NCBI RefSeq assembly: GCF_006345815.1
Contig: NZ_VCIG01000005.1
Location: 248,001 to 312,000, forward strand
Length of the DNA: 64,000 nucleotides
Origin: Ochrobactrum sp. CGA5
GTDB lineage: Bacteria > Pseudomonadota > Alphaproteobacteria > Rhizobiales > Rhizobiaceae
Direction: 5' to 3'
The notes under the pieces are model-generated. The model ran no database searches, was not told where the DNA came from, and saw nothing but the letters and a program-made list of their open reading frames with translations. Each line of letters starts with the position of its first letter. Position 1 is the stretch's first letter. A program made the translations under genes and the position numbers. Positions 35,388-45,362 of this stretch are shown here, piece by piece.

Positions 35388-35894
35388 ATGGAGGAACGCT
35401 TCTCAGGTACGGTTCTGGCCTCAGAGCACCAGAAGGAGAACCCCGCGCGTTCGCTGGGCGAGATCGGCTTGAACAGTTTTGCGCCATACCTGATGAACCG
35501 CCTGATGGCACGCTATAATGCAAACCTTGCGGAAGCACTTAAAGACCGCCAGATCACGACTGTCAAACTGCGAACGCTCGCCGTGTTGAGTGTTACGCCT
35601 TCGGCCACGATCAACGAGCTCGCGGTCTTCACCGTGACCGAACAATCTACGATGAGCCGCACGCTCGATTCACTTGAGGAGCAAGGTTATATTCGTCGCC
35701 AGGCGCGCGCCGAAGATATGCGCATCCGTGATATTTCGCTAACTGAAGAAGGCCGTACTATCTTCAACGAAGCATGGCCGGCCATGTATGATCTGCTACT
35801 ACAATTGTTTGAAGGTATCGATGAAGACGAACACCGCGCCTTTGTCGGCACCTTGCAGAAAATGCTGCGTAATATCCGCAAGAACGAACTTTGA
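35388..35894 (+). CDS. MarR-family regulator
   Basis: 168-residue MarR protein. The winged helix spans about residues 55-125 (SATINELAVFTVTEQSTMSRTLDSLEEQGYI, then AEDMRIRDISLTEEG). It lies in the middle of the aromatic island and is a candidate for binding the shared palindromes at 25827 and 41299. MarR regulators of aryl-CoA pathways typically respond to the CoA thioester. A hairpin follows the stop codon. Confidence 0.9.
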   Translation: MEERFSGTVLASEHQKENPARSLGEIGLNSFAPYLMNRLMARYNANLAEALKDRQITTVKLRTLAVLSVTPSATINELAVFTVTEQSTMSRTLDSLEEQGYIRRQARAEDMRIRDISLTEEGRTIFNEAWPAMYDLLLQLFEGIDEDEHRAFVGTLQKMLRNIRKNEL

Positions 35895-35912
35895 CGGTTT
35901 GAACGACAACAA

Positions 35913-35940
35913 GCCGATCCGCTTTTAAGAACGGATCGGC
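35913..35940. terminator. Bidirectional hairpin between MarR and MFS genes
   Basis: GCCGATCCG pairs with CGGATCGGC around a 10-base loop, between the convergent MarR and MFS genes. The T run is weak. Confidence 0.55.
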
Positions 35941-35953
35941 ATTCATCAATACA

Positions 35954-37261
35954 TCAATCCGTCGGGCGTGACGGGATCAGCGCAGTTGCTACAGCCGCCA
36001 AAGCTGCAACGATGGCAAAGATGTAGAAATTCCATTGCGGCCCGACACTGAGGCTAGCGACCAGCCCACCCAGAAGCGGACCTGACAGCGCACCGATGCG
36101 CGAGAAACTCAGCGCCCAGCCTGTTCCAGCCGAGCGGATCGAGGAATCGAGCCGCTGGGCGAGAAAGCCTGTGAGGACCAGCGACGCGGACACGGTACCG
36201 AAGCCGGCAATCGCGACAAAAACATAATTCATCAGCAGTGAACCCTTGAAGGCAAGCGCCACGATGCCAAGTGCGCCCAGCGCATAGGAACAGGCGACCG
36301 TGCGTCGAACGCCGAAACGATCTGCCCATGTCCCCAATACAATACCGCCGATTGCAGAACTCAGGCTGAAGACCGCTAGAAACAGCAGGCTGTTACCCAG
36401 ATCATAACCGTTCTTGCGCATGATCTGCGGCAACCATTGTGCGAGGCCATAGACCAGCAGCAGCCCCATGAACAATGCGATCCAGAAACAGGCTGTTTCA
36501 AATGCCTTTTTCGGGGAGAAAATTTCACTGAAAACAGTGCGCCAGCCGACCTCGCCCTGCTTGCGGACAATCGTGGCCGGAACGCTAACACCCATGCGCT
36601 GTGCCATTTTATGCGCCGCATCATGCTTGCCGCGCTGAACCAGCGATTCAACACTTTCCGGTAAAAGTGCGAGGAAGATCGGAATGAAAAGCAGCGGGAT
36701 AGCTCCGATCAGGACGATGGTGCGCCAGCCATGATCTTCGAGGAAGCCACGACCACATAGAGCGGCGGCAAGCAATCCCATTGAATAGCCCGAATACATA
36801 AGACCGTAATTGAAGCTCTTCTTCTTCACTGGGGAATATTCCACAGTAAGCGCGGCTGCGACCGGAATGATGCCGCCAAGGCCTATCCCTGAGATGAAGC
36901 GGCTTAACCCGAATATGAAGGCCGTGGGCGCCATGGCGCTAACGATCATGCACAGCGAAAACAAGGTGATGCAGGCGATGAAGAGCGGCTTGCGTCCATG
37001 GAGTTCGCTCAGCGTGCCGACAATAATCCCACCGATCAGCATACCGATAACCGTGTAGCTGCCAATGGCGCCAAGCTCTATCGGCGTTAGTTGCCAGACC
37101 GGATCGACCGACAAGGCCGGAAGAATGGCCCCAATGACACCGACATCATAGCCTTCCGCGAAAATCGCGAGCCAACACAGGCTCACAACGAGTAGACTTT
37201 TGCCCGCAGATATCTCCCGTCCGGCTACAGCCGGCGCATCTATGCTCTGTGCTTGAGACAT
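35954..37261 (-). CDS. MFS transporter, aromatic acid:H+ symporter-like
   Basis: 435-residue, 12-segment transporter. The sequence CWLAIFAEGYDVGVIGAILPAL and the helix 2-3 motif GTLSELHGRKPLFI match the AAHS family (PcaK/BenK type). AGGGG precedes the second ATG (37261) at good spacing; the first ATG is at 37267. It probably provides a second uptake route for an aromatic acid alongside the Liv-type importer. It follows the oxidoreductase genes on the same strand. Confidence 0.9.
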   Translation of the reverse strand: MSQAQSIDAPAVAGREISAGKSLLVVSLCWLAIFAEGYDVGVIGAILPALSVDPVWQLTPIELGAIGSYTVIGMLIGGIIVGTLSELHGRKPLFIACITLFSLCMIVSAMAPTAFIFGLSRFISGIGLGGIIPVAAALTVEYSPVKKKSFNYGLMYSGYSMGLLAAALCGRGFLEDHGWRTIVLIGAIPLLFIPIFLALLPESVESLVQRGKHDAAHKMAQRMGVSVPATIVRKQGEVGWRTVFSEIFSPKKAFETACFWIALFMGLLLVYGLAQWLPQIMRKNGYDLGNSLLFLAVFSLSSAIGGIVLGTWADRFGVRRTVACSYALGALGIVALAFKGSLLMNYVFVAIAGFGTVSASLVLTGFLAQRLDSSIRSAGTGWALSFSRIGALSGPLLGGLVASLSVGPQWNFYIFAIVAALAAVATALIPSRPTD

Positions 37262-37356
37262 AGTCATTTCCCCTTTTTTTGAAACGGCGGCGTGCTTCCT
37301 CTTGCACGCCGAATCTTCATATCGAAGATGTGTGTTCAGGCAGCTCTGTGATGCCC

Positions 37357-37380
37357 CGACGCTCTTTGATCAGAGCGTCG
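37357..37380. promoter_or_regulatory. Hairpin spanning the end of the oxidoreductase beta gene
   Basis: CGACGCTCT (37357-37365) pairs with AGAGCGTCG (37372-37380) around TTGATC; the TGA stop (complement of 37370-37372) lies at the loop edge. No T run on the minus strand, so it may slow transcription or mark an mRNA end. A second hairpin (GGCGTGC/GCACGCC) lies near 37288-37309, upstream of the MFS start. Confidence 0.4.
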
Positions 37381-38929
37381 CGATTGTTTTCAGCGCGCCG
37401 TCGAGCGCGATGCCTTGCTCATCCAGCAAGGCCGCTTGCCGCAGGCGCCGCAGCCAGGCCGCACCGTCGTCGCGCTCGGTCAGAGCAGGCAGGGCAGACA
37501 AGACGCGGTCGAATTTGGAAAGACCACGCGAATGCGTATCGGAATACCCCTTGACCAAGCGGCGGCAGGCGAGAACTTCAACAGCGAGATCGTAGTTGCG
37601 CGGCAGGGTGACAAGCGCCTGTTTCAGCCAGGCTTCACGATGTTCCGTCTCGCGCCGATAGCGTAGACTGCCGCGCCGGAAGCGACGCAATCCCGAAACG
37701 ACATAGAGACCAGTAAACCAGAACAGCGTTCCTGTATTGGCTCTGCGCCCCTTGCTGAAGCGCTTGTCGAGCCAGGTAAAGAGCTTCGGCCGGCTTTCGA
37801 TCCATGCGCCGATGCCGCTTGGTAATGTACCGCACACCTCTTCCATACGCGGATGCATATACTCGGTCGTATAGGCAATCTGACCTTTCTTAAGGCCGAT
37901 CTCCTTGCGTATCCGCTCGAAGCGTGAGCCGCGCACCTTGATGTCGGCCACTCTAACCACATCGTCATAAGCCATTGCGATAGCGACATATTTTGCCGCC
38001 TGCACAGTAAATGCGTAACTCTGAACCGCCCCGCCATTATCAAGATCGGCGTTGAACAGGGCCGAACAGCGGGTCAGATATTCGTCCGCATAGGCTGGAT
38101 CCTGAAAATCGGTCAATTTCTTAATGCCTGCAAAAAGCATCGAATGACATTCGCCCGGAAATTCACTGCGAATGCGGGTCAGCAGAGCATCCAGAACAGG
38201 ATGATCAGCCTGTTCTGGCAAAGGGTCGAGTCGCTTTGCGGGCGTTGCCGCAAGCTTGTCATTTGCGCCGCCAAGCGCACGCTGAAAGGCTGCTTCAAAG
38301 GCTCTCAGACTTGCCTCAATGCCCTTGCCGCCAGATTTGATGGTCTCTTCAAAGGCAGCTTTCTCGAAAGGTAAAGCGCCGGAAGCTGCGAGCGCCCCGA
38401 ACAAAGCCGATGACACCACGCTACCACTTTTCGTTGCCAGCGCTTCCATATCAAAAGCAATGGTCTTGCGCGCAGCAAAGGCTGTCGCATCCTCGACAAC
38501 GACAGGATTGCCGGTGCCGTCGCCCGGCTTTTCCTTTTCACCCACTGCGAAGGAGCGATGGGTTGAGGTGATGAGCAAGGTCTTGTCCGGCGTCACGAGA
38601 CCACGCAGCACCGAGCGCCCCGCTTCCATCAATTCGGCCGCAATGACGATGTCCACGTCACCCGGCGTAGGCATCAGCGACAAGATCGGATGGGCACCTT
38701 CTCGTGCACGCAGCAGCTCAAGATAATAGATCGTTGCACCGGTTCTCTGCGCGACGCCAGGCACAGAGGTTGTCTGCGCGATCCAGCCATTGGCTTCCGC
38801 CAGCGCGACGACCCAGTCAGCCAGAACGCCGCCGCCCTGACCTCCCATGGCAAGTATGGCAATCGATAGCGGCTTGTCCTGCGAAAGAACAGCGGACGGC
38901 GATGCAGGTAGTGTGGACATTGTGGACAT
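37370..38929 (-). CDS. iorB: Indolepyruvate oxidoreductase subunit beta-like (gamma domain plus C-terminal DUF6537-like region)
   Basis: 519-residue partner of the TPP subunit encoded upstream. It begins after a start at 38929 with SIAILAMGGQGGGVLADWVVALAEANG, the 2-oxoacid oxidoreductase gamma fold that binds CoA. The C-terminal ~250 residues are the extra domain seen in the long aerobic proteobacterial type. A longer frame to 39121 would overlap the upstream gene and is rejected. It starts 10 bases after the alpha gene stop. The pair converts an aryl 2-oxoacid to the aryl-CoA one carbon shorter plus CO2; the natural substrate here is uncertain. Confidence 0.88.
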   Translation of the reverse strand: MSTMSTLPASPSAVLSQDKPLSIAILAMGGQGGGVLADWVVALAEANGWIAQTTSVPGVAQRTGATIYYLELLRAREGAHPILSLMPTPGDVDIVIAAELMEAGRSVLRGLVTPDKTLLITSTHRSFAVGEKEKPGDGTGNPVVVEDATAFAARKTIAFDMEALATKSGSVVSSALFGALAASGALPFEKAAFEETIKSGGKGIEASLRAFEAAFQRALGGANDKLAATPAKRLDPLPEQADHPVLDALLTRIRSEFPGECHSMLFAGIKKLTDFQDPAYADEYLTRCSALFNADLDNGGAVQSYAFTVQAAKYVAIAMAYDDVVRVADIKVRGSRFERIRKEIGLKKGQIAYTTEYMHPRMEEVCGTLPSGIGAWIESRPKLFTWLDKRFSKGRRANTGTLFWFTGLYVVSGLRRFRRGSLRYRRETEHREAWLKQALVTLPRNYDLAVEVLACRRLVKGYSDTHSRGLSKFDRVLSALPALTERDDGAAWLRRLRQAALLDEQGIALDGALKTIATL

Positions 38930-38939
38930 GGCCTGAACC

Positions 38940-41093
38940 TCAATCCGCAAAGACGATGCGCGATGCCCGGCGGCGCTTTTGCAGCCAACCGATGACACTG
39001 GAGCGCAGATGATGCACAAACTTGTCCCAACTTGTCGGATTATGGATGATATCGGCGCGATAGAAGGACGGGCACAGAACCGCGGCTTCCGAAACCTCGC
39101 CGCAATTGCCGCAACCGACACAGGAATTGTCGATGGCCGCGACCGGGTCGTCCTTCAGCGGATCATCAGTGTGTTTCACCGAAAGCGACGGGCAACCCGA
39201 CAGGCGGATGCAGGCGTGATCGCCGGTGCACACGTCCTCATCGACGCCGAAACGCTGCTTGATCATCCGCATGCCGTCCTTGACGGCCTTGGCGAATTGC
39301 GGCTTTACGCGGCGCTGCTTGTTGAGCATGCATTCCGACGACGCCACGATGATCTTTGGGCCTTTTTCTTCCGTCGTCAGCGCTTCCTTCAACGTGTCGC
39401 GCATCTTTGCAACATCATAGGTATGGTCGATCTGGCGAACCCAACCCGCACCGATCCCCTTGACTGCATCGACGATGGAATTGTTGGTCTGGCGACTCGG
39501 ATTGAACGCTCTGGACGACATCAGATCCTGACCGCCCGTCGCCGACGAATAGTAATTATCGACCACGAGGATGACACCATCCTGCTTGTTGAAGACGGCA
39601 TTGCCGACCGAAGTGGCAAGGCCGTTGTGCCAGAAACCGCCGTCGCCCATTACCGAAATCGAGCGTTTGCCAGCAGGTACATTGAATGCGGAAGCCGAAG
39701 CGGGACCAAGACCATACCCCATAGTCGTGCCGCCGAGATTGAATGGTGGCAAGATGGAAAAGAGATGGCAGCCAATATCTGCTGAAACGTGATGCTCGCC
39801 CAGCTCCTTTTCCACCAGCTTCATGGCAGCAAAGATCGGTCGTTCCGGGCAACCGGTACAGAAGCCGGCGGGACGCGGTGGCACCACTTCGGCCAGCGCC
39901 TTGACCCGCGCATCGGCCAGAACCTGTGATGGATCGGGCAGCGGCGGGCGATTGCCGAGCAACTGCGGCGCATGCGCATCGAGAAACGCCATCAGCCCCT
40001 TCAAAAGCACGGGCGTCGTGTACTCACCGCCCAGCGGCAACACATCCTTGCCAGACAGTTTTGTGTGGATATCGCGGCGGCGTAACAGTGTGTGCAGCGC
40101 CTGCTCGATATATTCGGGCGCCCCTTCTTCCAGCATCAGCACAGCTTTCTTACCGGCAACGAAAGCTATAACTTCGTCGTCTATCATCGGATAGGCGACA
40201 TTCATCACATAGAGCGGGACGCGACTTGCGCCGTAGACATCCGCCAGCCCCATTTGCTGCAAGGCCCGCATGGCGCTGTTGTAGAGCCCGCCTTGCAAGA
40301 TGATGCCAACATCGCCATCTTGTGGGCCGAAATATTCGTTGAGACGATTAGCCTTGATGAACTCCACGGCAGCGGGCCAGCGCTTTTCGAGCTTTTCCTT
40401 CTCGTGCAGAAAAGATGCTGGCGGCAGGACGATGCGGTTTACATCGCGTTTCGGGTTTTCCAACGCTTCGGCCAGCGTGTGGGCAGGTCGCTTGTTATCC
40501 TTCGCAACAAACTGACCGTGCACATGGCAACTACGAATTCCGACCTGCAACATCACCGGAGTGTTTGAAGCTTCCGACAGCTCAAAACCTTTTTCAACGG
40601 CTTCCACGATCGAGGGCAAACTTGGCCTTGGGGTCATAAGCCATATTTGCGATTTCATCGCATAGGCATGGCTTCGCTCCTGCATGATGGAGGAGCCTTC
40701 GCCATAATCTTCGCCAATGATAACCAACGCACCGCCGGTCACGCCACCCGAGGCAAGATTAGACAGGGCATCGGAGGCGACATTGGTGCCAGCCGTCGAT
40801 TTCCAAGTGACCGCGCCGCGTACCGGATACATTACTGAGGCGGAAAGCATGGCAGCCGCTGCGGCTTCCGATGCAGACGATTCAAAATGGACGCCCAGAT
40901 CTTCCATCACGTCCTTTGCATCCGCGAGAACGTCCATGAGATGGGAGATCGGCGAACCCTGATAGCCGCCGACATACGACACGCCCGACTGCAACAGCGC
41001 CTTGGTGATGGCAAGAATACCTTCGCCGCTGAAAGTATCGCCTGCGCCAAGCTTCAGATCCTCGACCTCGCGGGCAAATGAGCGCTCCGCCAT
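38940..41093 (-). CDS. iorA: Indolepyruvate oxidoreductase subunit alpha-like (TPP, Fe-S)
   Basis: 717-residue catalytic subunit of a 2-oxoacid oxidoreductase. The N-terminal half has the pyrimidine-binding fold (YVGGYQGSPISHLMDVL). The TPP-binding block is VMGDGGFWHNGL...VVDNYYSSATGG around 470-510. The C-terminus carries Fe-S cysteines in VCTGDHACIRLSGCPSL and SCVGCGNCGEVSEAAVLCPSF, as in the long proteobacterial members. AGGGGA precedes the ATG. It is divergent from the aminobenzoyl-CoA monooxygenase/reductase gene, so it is likely co-regulated. Candidate substrates are indolepyruvate or, in this context, isatinate (2-aminophenylglyoxylate). Confidence 0.9.
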   Translation of the reverse strand: MAERSFAREVEDLKLGAGDTFSGEGILAITKALLQSGVSYVGGYQGSPISHLMDVLADAKDVMEDLGVHFESSASEAAAAAMLSASVMYPVRGAVTWKSTAGTNVASDALSNLASGGVTGGALVIIGEDYGEGSSIMQERSHAYAMKSQIWLMTPRPSLPSIVEAVEKGFELSEASNTPVMLQVGIRSCHVHGQFVAKDNKRPAHTLAEALENPKRDVNRIVLPPASFLHEKEKLEKRWPAAVEFIKANRLNEYFGPQDGDVGIILQGGLYNSAMRALQQMGLADVYGASRVPLYVMNVAYPMIDDEVIAFVAGKKAVLMLEEGAPEYIEQALHTLLRRRDIHTKLSGKDVLPLGGEYTTPVLLKGLMAFLDAHAPQLLGNRPPLPDPSQVLADARVKALAEVVPPRPAGFCTGCPERPIFAAMKLVEKELGEHHVSADIGCHLFSILPPFNLGGTTMGYGLGPASASAFNVPAGKRSISVMGDGGFWHNGLATSVGNAVFNKQDGVILVVDNYYSSATGGQDLMSSRAFNPSRQTNNSIVDAVKGIGAGWVRQIDHTYDVAKMRDTLKEALTTEEKGPKIIVASSECMLNKQRRVKPQFAKAVKDGMRMIKQRFGVDEDVCTGDHACIRLSGCPSLSVKHTDDPLKDDPVAAIDNSCVGCGNCGEVSEAAVLCPSFYRADIIHNPTSWDKFVHHLRSSVIGWLQKRRRASRIVFAD

Positions 41094-41133
41094 GACAATT
41101 CCCCTTTTTCCGTTTGCCGGAATATCAATTCAT

Positions 41134-41210
41134 TTGCATTAGCATATTTTCCATTTCTCAAATGTGTCAATAGCGCTTCTCATTGTGACAATAATTATTG
41201 CATTTGCATA
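41134..41210. promoter_or_regulatory. Direct repeats TTGCATTAGCATA / TTGCATTTGCATA
   Basis: Two 13-base sites, 41134-41146 and 41198-41210, differ at one base and lie 64 bases apart upstream of the oxidoreductase genes. A perfect 12-base palindrome CAATAATTATTG (41189-41200) abuts the second. The half-sites resemble those in the MarR/cyclase divergent region at 50917-50930. They are likely regulator sites. Confidence 0.5.
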
Positions 41211-41273
41211 TTTAATCCCGGAAGCATTTTCCCACTTGCATGAATTGGGATCTGGACGGTTGGAATTTTTCTC

Positions 41274-41301
41274 TTGACGGGTCGAAACTCCCAATTATAT
41301 T
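41274..41301 (+). promoter_or_regulatory. Probable sigma-70 promoter of the aminobenzoyl-CoA operon
   Basis: TTGACG at 41274-41279 and TATATT at 41296-41301 with a 16-base spacer. The 16-bp palindrome at 41299-41314 overlaps the -10 end, a layout suited to repression. Confidence 0.55.
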
Positions 41302-41314
41302 TTAAGCTTAAAAT
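41299..41314. promoter_or_regulatory. 16-bp perfect palindrome ATTTTAAGCTTAAAAT
   Basis: Perfect palindrome overlapping the predicted promoter of the monooxygenase/reductase operon. A near-identical copy is at 25827-25842. Probable operator for an aromatic-pathway regulator, most likely a MarR protein; that assignment is inference. Confidence 0.65.
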
Positions 41315-41359
41315 AATTAACCGGCGCCGCTCGGCAGCAAATCGGAAAGGGAACTCAAC

Positions 41360-43684
41360 ATGCGTATCGTGTGTATCGGAGGCGGCCCGGCTGGCCTTTA
41401 TTTCGGCCTTCTGATGAAGAAGCTTCATCCAGAACATGATATTACTGTCGTGGAGCGGAACCGCCCCTATGACACGTTCGGCTGGGGCGTTGTGTTTTCC
41501 GACGCGACCATGGAATCCATGAAAGTCTGGGATCCGGAAAGTGCGGCTCAAATTCAGGACGCCTTCAATCATTGGGACGATATCGAGGTGTTGTTCAAAG
41601 GTACGCGCCAGCGCACCAGCGGTCATGGCTTTGTCGGCATCGGACGCAAGCGCCTGCTCAACATTCTTCAAGCGCGCTGCGAAGCGCTGGGCGTAAAACT
41701 TCAGTTTGAAACCGATGTGGAAAGCGATCTCGATTTCCCCGACGCTGATCTCATCATCGCTTCGGATGGTCTGAACTCGCGCATTCGCAATCGCTATGAG
41801 GATGTTTTTGAACCCGATCTGATCGTGCGCCCCAATCGGTATATCTGGCTTGGCACGGAAAAGCTGTTCGACGCTTTTACCTTCGATTTCCGCAAGACCG
41901 ATCACGGCTGGTTCCAGGCGCATATCTATAAGTTCGACGACAAGACCTCGACCTTTATCATCGAAACCACCGAAGAAGCCTATCTGGCGCACGGACTGAA
42001 CCAGATGGACCAGTCCGCATCCATAGAATTCTGCGAGAAGCTTTTTGCGGAAACATTGGAAGGTGCGCCGCTGATGACCAATGCGCGCCATATGCGCGGC
42101 TCGGCCTGGCTGAACTTCAACCGTCTGATTTGCGGGAAATGGAGTCATTTCAACGGCAATTCCCATGTCGTTCTGATGGGCGACGCGGCCCATACCGCGC
42201 ATTTCGCCATCGGATCAGGCACCAAACTTGCCATTGATGACGCGATTGAGCTTGCCAATCAGTTCCAGAAACTCGGCCACGGTAAGGAGCGCATACCGGA
42301 AGTCCTGCATGCCTATGAGGAGATCCGCCGGGTCGATGTCGCACGCATTCAGAACGCAGCGCGCAACGCCATGGAATGGTTCGAGGTCGTCGGCCAACGT
42401 TATGCCGACACACTGGAGCCGGAACAGTTCATGTATTCCATGCTGACGCGCTCGCAACGCATCAGCCACGAAAATCTGCGCCTGCGCGACAAGAACTGGC
42501 TGGAAGGCTATGAGCGCTGGTTTGCTCGCAAACAGGGACTGAATGTGACGGACGATGAACGTTGCCTGCCACCGATGTTTACACCCTATACGCTGCGCGG
42601 CGTGATGCTAGCGAACCGCATCGTCGTATCACCAATGGCAATGTATTCCGCGACCGATGGTCTGATCGACGATTTCCATATGGTGCATCTGGGTAGCCGC
42701 GCTATGGGCGGCGCGGGACTGGTCTTTGCCGAAATGACCTGCGTGTCGCCTGATGCGCGGATTACGCCCGGCTGTCTCGGCATCTGGAACGATGCGCAGG
42801 CCGAGGGCTGGAAGCGCGTTGTAGATTTCATTCACGGCAACAGCAATGCGAAGGTTGGCATGCAGATCGGCCATGCCGGGCGTAAAGGTGCGACCAAGCT
42901 TGCATGGGAAGGGATCGACCAGCCGCTGGACGATGGTGCATGGCCGCTTCTGTCTGCTTCCGCCCTTCCCTATCTCAAGAACAGCCAGACGCCTAAGGCG
43001 ATGGACCGCGCCGACATGGACCGGGTGAAAGCGGATTTTGTCGCCGCCACCAAACGCGCCGCAGAAGCGGGCGTCGATTGGCTGGAGCTGCACTGCGCGC
43101 ATGGCTATCTTCTGTCGAGCTTCCTCTCGCCGCTCACCAACCGGCGCGAGGATGAATATGGCGGCACTTACGAAAACCGCGCGCGCTATCCGCTGGAAGT
43201 CTTCTACGCAATCCGCGAAGTCTGGCCGCAGGACAAACCGATCTCGGTTCGTCTTTCCTGTCACGACTGGTTTGAAGGCGGCAACACGCCGGAAGATGCG
43301 GCGATCTTTGCCGACATGTTCAAGGCTGCTGGCGCCGATCTGATCGACTGTTCGTCAGGACAGGTCTGGAAGGAAGAAAAGCCGGTTTATGGCCGTCTGT
43401 TCCAGACCCCGTTCTCCGATAAGATCCGCAACGAAATCCACATTCCGACGATTGCCGTCGGCGCGATTTCGGAAGCCGATCATGCCAATTCGATCATCGC
43501 GGCTGGGCGCGCCGATCTCTGCGCCGTGGCCCGACCGCATCTTGCCGACCCGTCCTGGGCATTGCATGAAGCGGCAAAAATCGGAATCAACTCGATCGCA
43601 TGGCCGAAGCAATATCGCTCCGCCAAATATCAGTATGAAGCCAATCTCGCCCGCGCCGCAACTACGCCGCAAGGCGCGAAATAG
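41360..43684 (+). CDS. 2-Aminobenzoyl-CoA (or salicylyl-CoA) monooxygenase/reductase, two-domain flavoprotein
   Basis: 774-residue natural fusion. Residues 1 to about 390 are a group A FAD monooxygenase ([37 protein letters not shown] near 273). Residues from about 400 are an Old Yellow Enzyme-like FMN reductase ([44 protein letters not shown]). This architecture is that of 2-aminobenzoyl-CoA monooxygenase/reductase of Azoarcus evansii, which hydroxylates and then reduces the ring to 2-amino-5-oxocyclohex-1-enecarboxyl-CoA. Salicylyl-CoA 5-hydroxylase is the alternative name in databases. AAGGGA precedes the ATG. First gene of a seven-gene beta-oxidation-like operon. Confidence 0.92.
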   Translation: MRIVCIGGGPAGLYFGLLMKKLHPEHDITVVERNRPYDTFGWGVVFSDATMESMKVWDPESAAQIQDAFNHWDDIEVLFKGTRQRTSGHGFVGIGRKRLLNILQARCEALGVKLQFETDVESDLDFPDADLIIASDGLNSRIRNRYEDVFEPDLIVRPNRYIWLGTEKLFDAFTFDFRKTDHGWFQAHIYKFDDKTSTFIIETTEEAYLAHGLNQMDQSASIEFCEKLFAETLEGAPLMTNARHMRGSAWLNFNRLICGKWSHFNGNSHVVLMGDAAHTAHFAIGSGTKLAIDDAIELANQFQKLGHGKERIPEVLHAYEEIRRVDVARIQNAARNAMEWFEVVGQRYADTLEPEQFMYSMLTRSQRISHENLRLRDKNWLEGYERWFARKQGLNVTDDERCLPPMFTPYTLRGVMLANRIVVSPMAMYSATDGLIDDFHMVHLGSRAMGGAGLVFAEMTCVSPDARITPGCLGIWNDAQAEGWKRVVDFIHGNSNAKVGMQIGHAGRKGATKLAWEGIDQPLDDGAWPLLSASALPYLKNSQTPKAMDRADMDRVKADFVAATKRAAEAGVDWLELHCAHGYLLSSFLSPLTNRREDEYGGTYENRARYPLEVFYAIREVWPQDKPISVRLSCHDWFEGGNTPEDAAIFADMFKAAGADLIDCSSGQVWKEEKPVYGRLFQTPFSDKIRNEIHIPTIAVGAISEADHANSIIAAGRADLCAVARPHLADPSWALHEAAKIGINSIAWPKQYRSAKYQYEANLARAATTPQGAK

Positions 43685-43711
43685 AGCCGGCGAGAGAACG
43701 GGGAGATTGCG

Positions 43712-44512
43712 ATGAACGATGCCGCTGTTGTCCTTGCCCTTTCCGGCAAGCATGCGCTGGTCACCGGCGCCGGTAGCGGCATCGGCGCCGCTATCGCCGT
43801 TGGCCTTGCGCGCGCCGGGGCGAATGTAACGCTTGCAGGCCGCCGTCGCGAACCGCTGGAAGCAACCGCCGCCCTTTTGGGCTGTCAGCAGTACTTCATT
43901 GCCGATGGTTTCGATGTGACCAACCGCGAAGCCATTGCAACCGGGCTGGACAGCGCGCGCGCCGCATTCGGGCCGGTCGGTATTCTCATTAATAATGCCG
44001 GGGAAGCGCCGAGCGCACCTTTCGAGAAAACGAGCTTCGATATGTGGAGCCGCGTCCTCGACATTGATCTGACCGGTGTTTTCAATGTGACGCAGGCAAC
44101 CCTCGAAGATATTAAATCGGGCGGCACAGGCGGACGTATTATCAATATTGCGTCTACGGCGGGGCTGAGCGGCTACGCTTACGTCTCGGCCTACTGCGCC
44201 GCAAAGCACGGGGTCGTGGGGCTGACCAGAGCACTGGCGCTGGAATTGGCCCGCAAGGGCGTGACGGTCAATGCCGTTTGCCCCGGTTTTACCGATACGC
44301 CGATCATTTCCCGCTCGATTGCGGCCATTGTCGCCAAGACCGGACGGTCGGAGGAAGATGTTCTGGCAGAATTCGTCAAAGCGAACCCGCAGGGACGCCT
44401 GATACAGCCGGAAGAAGTGGCTGAAACCGTGCTGTGGCTCACATCGCCCGGCGCGCAATCGATAACTGGACAGGCGATTGCAATCGCCGGTGGGGAGGTA
44501 ATGGCAGGATGA
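43712..44512 (+). CDS. Short-chain dehydrogenase/reductase
   Basis: 266-residue SDR with cofactor motif TGAGSGIG (near 18-25), NNAG near 92 and catalytic YCAAK near 160-164. As second gene of the operon it probably reduces or oxidises the ring carbonyl/hydroxyl of the alicyclic CoA ester. The stop codon overlaps the next start (ATGA at 44509). Confidence 0.9.
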   Translation: MNDAAVVLALSGKHALVTGAGSGIGAAIAVGLARAGANVTLAGRRREPLEATAALLGCQQYFIADGFDVTNREAIATGLDSARAAFGPVGILINNAGEAPSAPFEKTSFDMWSRVLDIDLTGVFNVTQATLEDIKSGGTGGRIINIASTAGLSGYAYVSAYCAAKHGVVGLTRALALELARKGVTVNAVCPGFTDTPIISRSIAAIVAKTGRSEEDVLAEFVKANPQGRLIQPEEVAETVLWLTSPGAQSITGQAIAIAGGEVMAG

Positions 44513-45360
44513 CCGACGGCACGATTTCGATGGCCAGCAATCTGAAGCCCTTCAAGGATTATCAGGCCACGCATTTTCTATGGCAGACAAGCGAAGACGG
44601 TCGCGTTGCCACGCTGACCTTGAACCGCCCGGACAGGAAAAATCCGCTGACATTCGAAAGTTACGCCGAGCTGCGCGATCTGTTTCGCGATCTCGTCTAC
44701 GCCTCCGACGTACGCACCATCGTGCTGACCGGCGCTGGCGGAAACTTCTCATCGGGCGGCGATGTGTTCGAAATCATCGAACCGCTGACCCATATGACTA
44801 TGCCCGATCTTCTGGCATTCACACGCATGACCGGCGATGTCGTAAAGGCCATGCGCAGATGTCCGCAGCAGATCATTGCGGCCGTTGACGGCATTTGCGC
44901 AGGCGCAGGCGCTATTCTGGCCATGGCATCGGATTTGCGCATCGCGACGCCGGAAGCAAAGACAGCTTTCCTCTTTACCCGCGTCGGTCTCGCAGGCGCC
45001 GATATGGGCGCATGTGGCATTCTTCCGCGTTTGATCGGTCAGGGCCGCGCATCGGAACTGCTTTATACCGGACGCTTCATGAGCGCTGACGAAGGCGAAC
45101 GCTGGGGCTTCTTCAACGCGCTGCACCCGCAGGGCGACCTCATCGGCAAGGCCGACGCGCTGGCGCGCAATATTGCCGACGGTCCATGGTTCGCGCATGG
45201 CATGACCAAGACCATGCTCAATCAGGAATGGGCAATGGGCATTGAAGAGCTGGTGGAATCGGAAGCGCAGGCGCAGGCGATCTGCATGGCGACGCAGGAT
45301 TTCCGCCGTGCCTTCGAGGCTTTCGCTGCCAAGCAGAAGCCCGTTTTCGAGGGGAACTGA
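44509..45360 (+). CDS. Enoyl-CoA hydratase/isomerase family protein
   Basis: 283-residue crotonase. The oxyanion blocks are [17 protein letters not shown] and [23 protein letters not shown], with [20 protein letters not shown] near 175. It begins at 44509 overlapping the SDR gene; a longer frame from 44434 is rejected. Candidate roles are hydration or hydrolytic ring cleavage of the alicyclic CoA intermediate. Confidence 0.9.
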   Translation: MTDGTISMASNLKPFKDYQATHFLWQTSEDGRVATLTLNRPDRKNPLTFESYAELRDLFRDLVYASDVRTIVLTGAGGNFSSGGDVFEIIEPLTHMTMPDLLAFTRMTGDVVKAMRRCPQQIIAAVDGICAGAGAILAMASDLRIATPEAKTAFLFTRVGLAGADMGACGILPRLIGQGRASELLYTGRFMSADEGERWGFFNALHPQGDLIGKADALARNIADGPWFAHGMTKTMLNQEWAMGIEELVESEAQAQAICMATQDFRRAFEAFAAKQKPVFEGN

Positions 45361-45362
45361 CG

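Noticed and set aside
41195-42202. 335-codon minus-strand frame
   Set aside because: Lies antisense over the N-terminal FAD domain of the monooxygenase/reductase and the promoter region; its composition is that of a mirror frame and it has no recognisable motif.
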